Shown: in pieces, positions 20,434-28,816 of the stretch
Numbering within the stretch: position 1 is the stretch's first letter
Layout of the letters: every line of letters begins with the position of its first letter
Origin: a virus
Virus record (IMG/VR): IMGVR_UViG_3300012006_000018
Span: 1 to 33,389 of that record
Direction: 5' to 3' (one strand)
Length of the DNA stretch: 33,389 nucleotides
Notes under the pieces: model-generated
The model's input: only the letters and a program-made list of their open reading frames with translations
Told to the model about the DNA's origin: nothing
Database searches by the model: none
Program-made: the position numbers and the translations under genes

Positions 20434-21209
20434 TGGAAAAACTGGAAATCTCCGTGCGGGCTGCTGGTACGCCCGACGAAAATTCGGAGTACATCCGCTC
20501 TGCGCTTGCGCGGGGACTTCCGGAGCTACAACCCGCTCCTGCTCGGCACGATGGAACACTTGTGCTGGTCGGGAGCGGCCCATCCATGCCTGAGTTCGTT
20601 GACGAGATACGACAGCAACGCGAACAGGGCAGGACAATCTGCGCTATCAAGGGCGCACACGATTTCCTATGCGACAACGGCATAGAACCTGATTTGTGGG
20701 TGGATTTAGACCCACGGGATAGGACTAACTGCATTCAGAAGAAGAACGATCACACGGTTTACATGGTGGCATCCCGATGCCCGCCGGTGATGTTTGACTG
20801 GCTTGCTGACAAGAATGTGCTGCTTTGGCATTCGTGGTCGCAAGATGCTGAATGCGAGGCGATAGGCAAAAGGCTTGCTGTAGGCGGCGGGACAACTTCC
20901 GGCCTGCGGGCTATCAATCTTGGTTACTTGCTAGGTTTCCGTAAGTTCATCCTGTACGGCTATGACTCTTGCATCCGCGAGGATGGGACGAAACGCTTTA
21001 CCGGCGAGAAAGCCGGTCAGACGATTGAGATTTATGTGGGTGAAGCGCCGCACCGCAAGAAGTTTGTGAGCAACATGGCAATGGCGCAGCAAGCAAACGA
21101 GTTCCAACTGGTGTTTAGCGTAATGCCGGATATCACGATTGAAGCGCGGGGGGACGGGCTGATAGCCGAAATCCTGCGGGTAAGGAGCGCATGGAAGCTC
21201 GCAGCGTAA
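20433..21209 (+). CDS. MptE-like / DUF115 sugar-transfer-type protein, 258 aa
   Basis: The segment LVLVGSGPSMPEFVDEIRQQ with ICAIKGAHDFLCDNGIEPDL and WVDLDPR is the nucleotide-binding beginning of DUF115/6-hydroxymethylpterin diphosphokinase MptE-like proteins, which include glycan-modifying (sialyl- and flagellin-glycosylating) enzymes. A middle block VGGGTTSGLRAINLGYLLGF precedes KFILYGYDSCI. It is the first of three overlapping genes (with a GT-B protein and a methyltransferase) that probably build a sugar on a virion component. Substrate not deducible. Confidence 0.8.
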   Translation: MEKLEISVRAAGTPDENSEYIRSALARGLPELQPAPARHDGTLVLVGSGPSMPEFVDEIRQQREQGRTICAIKGAHDFLCDNGIEPDLWVDLDPRDRTNCIQKKNDHTVYMVASRCPPVMFDWLADKNVLLWHSWSQDAECEAIGKRLAVGGGTTSGLRAINLGYLLGFRKFILYGYDSCIREDGTKRFTGEKAGQTIEIYVGEAPHRKKFVSNMAMAQQANEFQLVFSVMPDITIEARGDGLIAEILRVRSAWKLAA

Positions 21210-22027
21210 CCTGGCTGCATCGCGGTGGTGCTGAGATGGCATCCTACCGATTGAGGGCGCAACTGCCCTCGGCGTATTGCAAACACAAATCAAGGCTAAA
21301 TGCTCAAGGCGCGGATATAGCCGTATTTGCCAAGCCGCACCCCGATGATGCAATGCTTTGGCATCACATGAAGGGGCAAGGCGTGAAAATGGTGGTCGAT
21401 ATTTGCGATGACCATTTTGAGCATCCACAGTTAAGGAAACTTTATGAAGAAATGGCTAGAGAAGCTGATGCAGTTGTGTGTCCGACTGAGGAAATGGCGC
21501 GACGAATTCGCCGCCATGCGGAAAGGGATGCCCAAGTAATCCCCGATTCATGGGAAAACAGAGGTCAACCGCACGCAGACGGCAATAAATTTTTGTGGAT
21601 GGGGCATCAGAGCAATCTGAAAGAAATCTTGCCGTATCAACAAATGTTGAAGCCGTACGATATAACCTACTGCACAGGGCAGAATGATCTGATTGAATGC
21701 GTGCCGTGGTCGAACAGCGCACAAAAGCAATTGCTGCACCGAAGCAACATTGTTTTGCTACCGAATGCCGAAGAAACATACAAAAGCCCCAATCGGCTCA
21801 TCAACGCAGTCATGGCGGGTTGCTTTGTAATAGCAAGTAAGATTGTTATAAACAAGGAATTCAGACACTTTTGTTACCTTGGGCCGGTCAAAGGTGGGTT
21901 GCAGTTCTCGCAAGCGTACAGGCACGAATTGAATGACTTGGTGCGGGAAGGACAGCGATACATCCAAATGCACTATTCCCCCGAACAGATTGGAGCGGCA
22001 TGGGATACGCTATTCGACTCCATTTAG
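21191..22027 (+). CDS. GT-B-like glycosyltransferase, 278 aa
   Basis: The layout is that of a family-4-like glycosyltransferase: GGAEMASYRLRAQLP at the start of the first Rossmann half, DIAVFAKPHPDDAML, VVDICDDHFEH, DAVVCPTEEMARRIRRHAER, then NKFLWMGHQSNLKEILPYQQ and NIVLLPNAEETYKSPNRLIN-AVMAG, the typical donor-binding part of the second half. It would transfer a sugar from a nucleotide sugar. The start overlaps the upstream gene by 19 nt; AAGGAG precedes it closely. Acceptor unknown, probably a virion protein. Confidence 0.82.
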   Translation: MEARSVTWLHRGGAEMASYRLRAQLPSAYCKHKSRLNAQGADIAVFAKPHPDDAMLWHHMKGQGVKMVVDICDDHFEHPQLRKLYEEMAREADAVVCPTEEMARRIRRHAERDAQVIPDSWENRGQPHADGNKFLWMGHQSNLKEILPYQQMLKPYDITYCTGQNDLIECVPWSNSAQKQLLHRSNIVLLPNAEETYKSPNRLINAVMAGCFVIASKIVINKEFRHFCYLGPVKGGLQFSQAYRHELNDLVREGQRYIQMHYSPEQIGAAWDTLFDSI

Positions 22028-22485
22028 GGGCGGGGGATCGATCATGGCCTGGCTGGATCAACGTCGATTGCGTCGGGGATCAGGATTTGCTGTCCGATGT
22101 AACGAAACTTGACTTGCCGGATAACCATGCCGACGAGATTTCCGCTATCCACTTGTTTGAGCATATTGAACGCCTTAAGGTGAAACAAACGTTACTTGAG
22201 TGGCTGCGGGTATTGAAGCCTGGCGGTCAGCTATCTCTCGAAATGCCATGCCTTGATAACGTGATTGCCTTGTGGAATGCGGGCTATCGGCACGATGACC
22301 TGATCGGCAGGGCATTGTTCGGAATGGCAGAACCGCATACAATGCAGCATAAGTGGTGTTACTCAAAAGCTGAAATCGGTGCGCTATTTGCCGAGGCAGG
22401 TTTTCAGAACGTGCAGTTTGAAGAACCATTTTTCCACTTGCCACAGCGCGATCTACGCGTCGTAGGCATTAAATCTAAGGAGTAG
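22000..22485 (+). CDS. Class I SAM-dependent methyltransferase, 161 aa
   Basis: Motif I is LHLGAGDRSWPGWINVD at the N-terminus, followed by LDLPDNHADEISAIHLFEHI and LKPGGQLSLEMPCLDNV, the standard class I methyltransferase order. The protein is short for the fold, as in small sugar or O-methyltransferases. GGAG lies four bases before the ATG, and it overlaps the glycosyltransferase by 28 nt. Together the genes suggest transfer and methyl capping of a sugar. The actual target is not visible. Confidence 0.85.
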   Translation: MGYAIRLHLGAGDRSWPGWINVDCVGDQDLLSDVTKLDLPDNHADEISAIHLFEHIERLKVKQTLLEWLRVLKPGGQLSLEMPCLDNVIALWNAGYRHDDLIGRALFGMAEPHTMQHKWCYSKAEIGALFAEAGFQNVQFEEPFFHLPQRDLRVVGIKSKE

Positions 22486-22487
22486 TC

Positions 22488-22847
22488 ATGGCTATCCCCT
22501 CACGTGTTCTTGGTGCAGGCAATTCTGCATTGTCAACGATTTCGATCTGCGGTGATGGCGCAACTGCCCTCGTCGCTACGGGTTCGTCCGCTACCGATGC
22601 GCTGCAACTGTCGGCTGTTTTCAATGCCATTACCACTTCCTCGGCTTCGACCGGCGTGAAACTGCCCCCGACCGAAGCTGGTGCGATGGTTGGTATTTGG
22701 AATGCTTCGGGACAGACGATTACGGTTTACCCGCCGACCGGCTCGACCATTAACGCTGCTGCTGCAAGCGTGACGATGGCAAACAACAAAGCTGCGCTGT
22801 TCTTTGCTACTAGCGCAACTACTTGGGCATCCGTTCTTACTGCATAA
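22488..22847 (+). CDS. Hypothetical head or tail structural protein, 119 aa
   Basis: Ser/Thr/Ala-rich and beta-rich (STISICGDGATALVATGSSA, VKLPPTEAGAMVGIWNASGQ, TITVYPPTGSTINAAAASVT). The pattern 'GxxVxIxNASGQTITVYPPTGSTIN' is common in small phage structural proteins. GGAG lies before the ATG. Position after the sugar genes and before the adaptor suggests a head-surface protein, perhaps even the modified target; this is inference. Confidence 0.7.
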   Translation: MAIPSRVLGAGNSALSTISICGDGATALVATGSSATDALQLSAVFNAITTSSASTGVKLPPTEAGAMVGIWNASGQTITVYPPTGSTINAAAASVTMANNKAALFFATSATTWASVLTA

Positions 22848-22870
22848 ATTTTTCCCCACAGGAGAAAACA

Positions 22871-23437
22871 ATGGCACTTGATTCAGATATCAACAATGCA
22901 GACTCGCAGCTTTACGTCGAGTTCTACACGTCAGACAAAGACCCCTACAAGGGCAAGCCGTTTATCAAGATCGTAGTGCCAGGCGATAAAACGACAGTAA
23001 TCGATCAGCCGGTGCGGGATGACCACAAAGAACGTTTCCCGCGCCAATGGCTGCATTTTCAGATGCAAAGCGGTGATGGCCCGGTTATTGGCACGCCGCT
23101 GAAGGATTGGTTTCAAGATCGTCCTGATGAGTTGAACGACAATCAACTGGCTGAGTTGCAGATTCTGAAATTTCAGACGGTTGAACAAGTAGCTACTGCA
23201 AGCGATACTCAGCTTCAACGAATCGGCATGGGCGGTGTGGGATTGCGTGAACGTGCGCGGAATTACTTGCTGAACAAGAATCAAAAAGTTTCGAGTGGCG
23301 AGTTGGAAGAAACCCGCGCAAAACTGAAAGAACTTGAGGCGCAGATGGCGATGCTATTGGAGCAACGTCGACCTGGCAGACCGAGGAAAGAGAATGTCAA
23401 CGACAACGATGCTGGAGTTAGTGCAGCAAGTAACTAA
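22871..23437 (+). CDS. Structural protein with C-terminal coiled coil and AT-hook-like tail, 188 aa
   Basis: GGAG before ATG 22871 selects this start over an upstream ATG. The N-terminal part is beta-rich (QLYVEFYTSDKDPYKGKPFI, PVRDDHKERFPRQWLHFQMQ). The C-terminus has a coiled coil (ELEETRAKLKELEAQMAMLL) followed by RRPGRPRKE, an AT-hook-like DNA-binding tail. Position before the adaptor suggests a head-completion role; no family is recognised with certainty. It overlaps the next gene by 44 nt. Confidence 0.72.
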   Translation: MALDSDINNADSQLYVEFYTSDKDPYKGKPFIKIVVPGDKTTVIDQPVRDDHKERFPRQWLHFQMQSGDGPVIGTPLKDWFQDRPDELNDNQLAELQILKFQTVEQVATASDTQLQRIGMGGVGLRERARNYLLNKNQKVSSGELEETRAKLKELEAQMAMLLEQRRPGRPRKENVNDNDAGVSAASN

Positions 23438-24302
23438 CGAGCTTGGCGTTGCAACTCCGACAAGCGTAGCAGGCAACACGAATCAGGACGTTATCCAAAT
23501 ACTCGCGTTAATGAACGCGAATGGATACGAGTTTCTTCGTCGCCACGCTTGGCGGGAACTGACAAAGCAGCACGCGTTTTATACCGAATACATTACGACC
23601 ACCGGCACTTGGACAACAGCCGCCCGCACAATTACGATGGCCTCTACTACGGGACTTGATACGACCTATCAGGTTCAAGGCACAGGCATCAATCAGAATA
23701 CCTATATCGTCTCTGTAGACTCATCTACGCAAGTCACAGTCAATCAGGACTTCTCTGCAAGCGCCGCAGGTGCTACTGCTTATTTTCAGAAAATCAAGTA
23801 TTCCCTTCCCTCTGACTACGAAAGCCTTGTCCCGCGCACTATGTGGGACAAATCCAAAAAATGGGAAATGCTAGGCCCTGAAGATGCACAGCAATGGGAA
23901 TGGCTGTTGTCAGGCTACATCTCAACTGGCCCGCGTATCCGTTGGCGTTTGCTTGGTGCGTACTTCCAAATATGGCCTGGTATGTCCACGGCAGAATATC
24001 TTGGTTTGGAGTACCGCAGCAAGGGATGGGCGGCTGCTGCTGATGGGACTGTCAAGAACTCGTTTACTGCCGACACCGACACCTGTATCTATCCTGATCG
24101 GTTGATGGTCAACGCTACCAAGCTGAAGTATTTTGAGGCTAAAGGCTTCGACACCACAGCGATGATGCGTAACTATCTGAGCGAGTTGGAAGCAGCGAAG
24201 GCTCTTGATATGTCCTCCGCTAACCTGTCCCTCGCTCCGCGTCCGGGCACAGTTCTCATCGGCTACGACAACATTCCCGACTCAGGCTACGGTACGAACT
24301 GA
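23394..24302 (+). CDS. Head-to-tail adaptor (P22 gp4 / T7 gp11-type), 302 aa
   Basis: Start ATG 23394 has AGGAAAG ahead; a longer frame from 23334 is not preferred. The N-terminal helical part MLELVQQVTNELGVATPTSV with NGYEFLRRHAWRELTKQHAF, and the later LPSDYESLVPRTMWDKSKKW and GPEDAQQWEWLLSG, match the adaptor proteins that sit below the portal in podoviruses. A beta insertion (ITMASTTGLDTTYQVQGTGI) lies between. It ends one base into the hub gene. Confidence 0.85.
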   Translation: MSTTTMLELVQQVTNELGVATPTSVAGNTNQDVIQILALMNANGYEFLRRHAWRELTKQHAFYTEYITTTGTWTTAARTITMASTTGLDTTYQVQGTGINQNTYIVSVDSSTQVTVNQDFSASAAGATAYFQKIKYSLPSDYESLVPRTMWDKSKKWEMLGPEDAQQWEWLLSGYISTGPRIRWRLLGAYFQIWPGMSTAEYLGLEYRSKGWAAAADGTVKNSFTADTDTCIYPDRLMVNATKLKYFEAKGFDTTAMMRNYLSELEAAKALDMSSANLSLAPRPGTVLIGYDNIPDSGYGTN

Positions 24303-25867
24303 TGGCAACAAGCGCACGCCGCCGGATGATGGTTCAAGGGACTGCCGCGCAAGTGGCTTCCTTGCCTGCGCCTATTGGTGGATGGAACGCCCGCGATTCG
24401 CTTGCCAACATGGAAGCGACTGATGCCGTACAGTTGACCAATATGTTCCCGACTGTCTCAAGCGTCAATCTGCGGGGCGGTTATCAGCGTTTCGCAACGG
24501 GGTTGCCGGGACAAGTAGAGAGCCTGTTTAACTACTCAGGCGGCGCGACTGAAAAATTGTTTGCTGTCGCAAACGGCAATATCTACGACGTAACTTCCGG
24601 CGGTGCTGTAGGCGCTCCAGTTGTCTCAGGACTGACTGGCTCTCGTTGGGAGTATGTAAACGTCTCAACGCCTGGCGGCGCGTTTTTGTACGCTGCAAAC
24701 GGTGTTAATGCCCCTTTGCTCTACAACGGAACGACGTGGACTTCCATCACATCAATTTCAACTCCTGCGATTACAGGCGTTACAACGACAACGCTTGATG
24801 ATGTGACGCTGTTTAAAAACAGGGTTTGGTTCATTCAAAAAAACACCCTCAAAGCATGGTATTTGCCGACTTCCTCAATTGGTGGTGCTGCTGAACAGCT
24901 AGACTTAAGTTCAATTTGTCGTTTTGGTGGCTATCTTGTAGCAATTGGAACTTGGACAATTGACGCTGGTTATGGAGCTGATGACAATTTGGTGTTTGTC
25001 ACTAGCACAGGCGAAATTGTTGCTTATCGAGGAACTGATCCTGCTTCTGCATCGACATGGGCGCTGATCGGGGTGTGGAAGCTAGGCACTCCCATTGGCA
25101 AGCGTTGTATGTTCAAGTATTCGGGCGACTTGTTGATTCTGACCCTTGACGGTCTTTACCCCCTTGCATCTGCGGTTCAAAGCTCAAGACTCGATCCTCG
25201 CATCGCGTTGTCTGACAAGATTCAAGGCGCGTTTGCGGAGGCTACAAGGTCATATCAAGATAACTTTGGCTGGCAAATTATCTACAACGCCAAGAACAAT
25301 GCTTTGTTTGTGAATGTGCCCGTATCTGAAGGAAACGCACAGCAGCAGTATGTGATGAACAACATCACAAAGTCATGGTGCAACTTTACGGGCTGGAATG
25401 CTAATTGTTGGGAAATCTTTAACGATGATCCTTATTTTGGTGGAAGTGGATTTGTCGGCAAAGGTTGGACATTAGACTACGCAGACAACAATGCAAACAT
25501 CTCGTCGAACAGTTTGCAAGCGTTTAGCTACTACGGCTCTCGCGGTGTAAAGAAGTATTTCACTCGCGCAAGACCAAGCATTTTCACTAACGGGCAACCG
25601 GCAATTTTTGTTGGGATGAACATAGATTTTGACATTTCGGACACGACTGCTGCTTTGTCGTTTAGTCCGTCAACATATGGGCGATGGGACACAGCGACAT
25701 GGGATTTAAGCTACTGGGGTTCTGACTTGGCAATCACGAACAACTGGCAAGGCGTAACGGGTATTGGCTATTGTTCAGCAATTCAACTTAAAAGCGCCAG
25801 CACAGGATTGCAGATAGATTGGGCATCGACGGACGTGGTGTATCAAACCGGATGGGCTGGTATATGA
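24302..25867 (+). CDS. Tail hub / DNA-stabilisation protein (P22 gp10-like), 521 aa
   Basis: The sequence starts with a basic region and LPAPIGGWNARDSLANMEAT, DAVQLTNMFPTVSSVNLRGG, then many short beta blades (KLFAVANGNIYDVTS, GAFLYAANGVNAPLLYNGTT, LVFVTSTGEIVAYRGTD), typical of the nozzle or hub beta-propeller proteins that follow the adaptor. It would close the tail channel. ATG overlaps the previous stop by one base. Confidence 0.83.
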   Translation: MATSARRRMMVQGTAAQVASLPAPIGGWNARDSLANMEATDAVQLTNMFPTVSSVNLRGGYQRFATGLPGQVESLFNYSGGATEKLFAVANGNIYDVTSGGAVGAPVVSGLTGSRWEYVNVSTPGGAFLYAANGVNAPLLYNGTTWTSITSISTPAITGVTTTTLDDVTLFKNRVWFIQKNTLKAWYLPTSSIGGAAEQLDLSSICRFGGYLVAIGTWTIDAGYGADDNLVFVTSTGEIVAYRGTDPASASTWALIGVWKLGTPIGKRCMFKYSGDLLILTLDGLYPLASAVQSSRLDPRIALSDKIQGAFAEATRSYQDNFGWQIIYNAKNNALFVNVPVSEGNAQQQYVMNNITKSWCNFTGWNANCWEIFNDDPYFGGSGFVGKGWTLDYADNNANISSNSLQAFSYYGSRGVKKYFTRARPSIFTNGQPAIFVGMNIDFDISDTTAALSFSPSTYGRWDTATWDLSYWGSDLAITNNWQGVTGIGYCSAIQLKSASTGLQIDWASTDVVYQTGWAGI

Positions 25868-26292
25868 AGATCATTACCGAGCCAAAAGAACTCATCGGGC
25901 GTTATGTGGCGCGTAAGCAAGGCAAAACCGATGATTGGCAAAACTATGCGGCAATCGGTTTGCTTAACAGCAACGAGGAATTAGTAGCTGGCGTGGTGTT
26001 TGATTGCTACCAGCATCCCAATATTTTGATGCACATTTCTGCTGAACGACTTAGCAGGGGTTTCATGGATGCGATTGTGCGTTATCCGTTTGAGCAGTTG
26101 CAATGCAAGAGAATTACCGGAACGATCCTCAAAAGCAACAAGAAGTCACGGCGATTTGCAAATCACATGGGTTTCAAGTTGGAAGGTGTTATGCGTAATG
26201 CACATGAGGATGGCGATGTGTGCATTTATGGATTGATGAAAAAAGACGCTCAAAAATGGATGCGTCAGGAATTGGAGAAAGTTCATGGCTAA
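25864..26292 (+). CDS. GNAT-family acetyltransferase, 142 aa
   Basis: The GNAT plan is seen: LVAGVVFDCYQHPNILMHIS (central strands), then SRGFMDAIVRYPFEQLQCKR and ITGTILKSNKKSRRFANHMG-FKLEGVMR, the late helix-strand core with the N-K-S-R-R-F-A-N pattern of RimJ-like acetyltransferases. It overlaps the hub gene (ATGA), in the middle of the tail module. Phages of this group often carry such an enzyme here; it may acetylate a virion protein or an unknown small target. Confidence 0.85.
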   Translation: MKIITEPKELIGRYVARKQGKTDDWQNYAAIGLLNSNEELVAGVVFDCYQHPNILMHISAERLSRGFMDAIVRYPFEQLQCKRITGTILKSNKKSRRFANHMGFKLEGVMRNAHEDGDVCIYGLMKKDAQKWMRQELEKVHG

Positions 26293-27259
26293 ACTTGTTG
26301 AAGCGGTTTTTGGTGGTGGCTCTTCATCCCCATCCCCTGTTCAAACTTATGATCCTGTTGCGGCAGCAAACGCGCAAGGTGCAGTAAACAAAGAAACAGC
26401 CATCACACAGGGGTATATCAATAACCCTAACATTTACACGCCCGCTGGTTCTCAACTTGTTACGTTTGATCCCACTACTAACCAGCCGACAGTCAAACAA
26501 ACATTTACGCCAACAGCGCAAGAAACTTTTGACACGCAGCAACGTGTTCAGAAAATTTTGGCAAGGTTAGGTGAAACAGGCACAACCACGGCGCAAAACA
26601 TTCTGAGCAAGCCGTTTTCTCCTACCGGTACAGCAGCAGGCCCATTGCAAACTAGGATTGACACTTCTAACCTAGCGAAAATGCCCGTCAATGCTGGCAC
26701 TACTGGTCAAGAAGCAATCATGGCTAGGCTCGCTCCGCAGTTAGAGCGCCGTCAAGCATCATTAGAAAATCAGCTTGCGAATCAAGGCATCACGCCAGGA
26801 TCAGAAGCATATCGAACTGCTCAAACGCAAGAAGCGCAGAACCGTAATGACTTGTTAAGTCAAGCTGCATTGTCAGGCATCAGTCTTGACACGGGTGCGC
26901 GGGCGCAAGGTTTCAACGAAGCAAATGCAACAATGTCGGCACAAAATGCAGCAGATGCGGCAGAGTTGGCAAGACAATACCAAGAACGCACACAGCCGCT
27001 GAATGAAATAACTGGTTTGCTTGGTGGTTCAAAAATTGATACACCAACATTTCAGGCTTACAACCCTGCGCAACTTACTCCTGCCCCTGTTTTTGCGGGC
27101 GCTCAAGCTGCAAACCAAAATGCCTTAACGCAATATGGCATCAATTCAGCGCAGCAAAATGCCAATATGTCGGGCTTTGGAAGTTTGCTAGGCGCAGGTC
27201 TTGGTGCATACGCATACAATCCGACTGCAATCAAAGGTTTATTTGGCGGGGTGGTATAA
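26285..27259 (+). CDS. Ejection/internal virion protein, 324 aa
   Basis: GGAG lies seven bases before the ATG. The N-terminus is Gly/Ser/Pro-rich (VEAVFGGGSSSPSPVQTYDP), the middle is Gln/Thr-rich, helical (APQLERRQASLENQLANQGI, ARQYQERTQPLNEITGLLGG) and the C-terminus is hydrophobic and glycine-rich (GFGSLLGAGLGAYAY), as in P22 gp7-like ejected proteins. It is the first of three likely ejection proteins that help DNA cross the cell envelope. Confidence 0.75.
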   Translation: MAKLVEAVFGGGSSSPSPVQTYDPVAAANAQGAVNKETAITQGYINNPNIYTPAGSQLVTFDPTTNQPTVKQTFTPTAQETFDTQQRVQKILARLGETGTTTAQNILSKPFSPTGTAAGPLQTRIDTSNLAKMPVNAGTTGQEAIMARLAPQLERRQASLENQLANQGITPGSEAYRTAQTQEAQNRNDLLSQAALSGISLDTGARAQGFNEANATMSAQNAADAAELARQYQERTQPLNEITGLLGGSKIDTPTFQAYNPAQLTPAPVFAGAQAANQNALTQYGINSAQQNANMSGFGSLLGAGLGAYAYNPTAIKGLFGGVV

Positions 27260-27262
27260 AAA

Positions 27263-28816
27263 ATGGCTGAAAATCAAGCAATAAATTTTACATTGCAAAG
27301 CCCATACCAAGCTGAACTGGCTGATATGGCTCGCCGTCAAAAGATGGCTGAGATTATGCAGCAACAGGCTTTCCAGCCTGCGGAAACATTTAGCTATAAC
27401 GGCATACAGGCTAGGACTTCGCCGCTTACGGGGCTTGCTAAAGTTTTGCAAGGGTATATGGCTGGCAAAACGCAACGAGACATTCTGCAAGAGCAGAAAG
27501 CATTGAGCGAAAAGTACCGCACGCAATCCGCAGAAGAAGGCACGCAATTTATGCGGGCTTTGCGTGGCACTCCCGCTGTCGAAGGGACTGAGGGCGTGCC
27601 GGAACAAAAATTTATTCCGACCGCAATTGACATTGAGGACAATCCTCGCCTGTTGAACGATGTAAACGTGCAGCAACGCGCAACGATGGATATGGGACAA
27701 ATGCCGGAACTGACAGTTCCAGCGCAGCGAGGTGTGCCTGCGCGTGCTGCTGTTGGCCCTGACCTTGCCCGCGCTCTTGAAATGTCAATGGGATCAATTA
27801 ACCCGATGGTGCAATCTGCTGGCGGTGCGTTGCTTGCACAAATGGTTAAGCCCAAAGAAGTGAAGTGGGAAAAAGTAGAACTGCCAACAGCATCAGGTGG
27901 CAAACGTGTTGGTTTTGTCGATATAAATGCACCCGATCCAGTTGCTACTTTCCGTCTTGGTGGTGAAGTAGGCGCGAAAAAAGAACTTGTAAATGTTGGT
28001 GGTTCAATGTTGCCGTATACCGGTTATGAAACAGGAACTGATCCAATTGAAAGAACTGTTTCGCCCGATACTTCCGCATCGCTTGCTCAACAACAAGCAC
28101 TTGCTGACCGAGCATTTTATAACCTTTCTGCTGCACAACAACAGCAAGCAAAACAACAAGCGCAACAATTGGGCTTAAATATCCAAGAGTTCAATTTGCG
28201 GAAATGGCAAGCGCAAAACCCAACTCCGCAAATAGTGCAATCAGAGGGCGGCTATGTGGCTGTTAATCCTAGAGACGCTACATCTGCTCCGGTTACAACC
28301 GCTCAAGGAACGCAATTGGCGGGCGCACCACGACAAGCGCCGGAAGCCTATTCAAAACAAGCATCTGCATTGCTCAACATGACGGATGCGCTTAATAAAT
28401 ATCAAAATGAATTGAAAGGGTTTAGTGTAACAACATCTCTAAGACCTGATGAACGCGCAAGAGTTGGTACAACATATCAAAATGCATTGCTGCAAGCCAA
28501 AGAAATTTATAACCTTGGCGTGTTGAATGGCCCTGATAAAGCAATCCTAGAACAAATTATTGCTAACCCGCTAGATATTGCTTCTGCGCCAATTTCAACA
28601 AATGCATTGATTAAACAAGTGGAAGCATTGAGAGACATAATTGATAGGCAAAACACTAATTTGGCAACCGTATACAAACAGCCAAAAATTGAGTTGCCAA
28701 AAGCACAAGAACAACAAACGCAACAAACCATGCGAGCAAGAAATCCTTCTACTGGTCAAGAAATTATTTCGACCGATGGCGGGAAAACTTGGCAACCCGT
28801 ACAAGGAGCAAGATAA
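27263..28816 (+). CDS. Ejection/internal virion protein, 517 aa
   Basis: A long Gln/Ala-rich helical protein (ELADMARRQKMAEIMQQQAF, ALADRAFYNLSAAQQQQAKQ, LNKYQNELKGFSVTTSLRPD) with no transmembrane segment or enzyme motif. It lies between the first ejection protein and the large amphipathic one, at the position of P22 gp20. GGGG lies about 12 bases before the ATG. Function by position only. Confidence 0.75.
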   Translation: MAENQAINFTLQSPYQAELADMARRQKMAEIMQQQAFQPAETFSYNGIQARTSPLTGLAKVLQGYMAGKTQRDILQEQKALSEKYRTQSAEEGTQFMRALRGTPAVEGTEGVPEQKFIPTAIDIEDNPRLLNDVNVQQRATMDMGQMPELTVPAQRGVPARAAVGPDLARALEMSMGSINPMVQSAGGALLAQMVKPKEVKWEKVELPTASGGKRVGFVDINAPDPVATFRLGGEVGAKKELVNVGGSMLPYTGYETGTDPIERTVSPDTSASLAQQQALADRAFYNLSAAQQQQAKQQAQQLGLNIQEFNLRKWQAQNPTPQIVQSEGGYVAVNPRDATSAPVTTAQGTQLAGAPRQAPEAYSKQASALLNMTDALNKYQNELKGFSVTTSLRPDERARVGTTYQNALLQAKEIYNLGVLNGPDKAILEQIIANPLDIASAPISTNALIKQVEALRDIIDRQNTNLATVYKQPKIELPKAQEQQTQQTMRARNPSTGQEIISTDGGKTWQPVQGAR

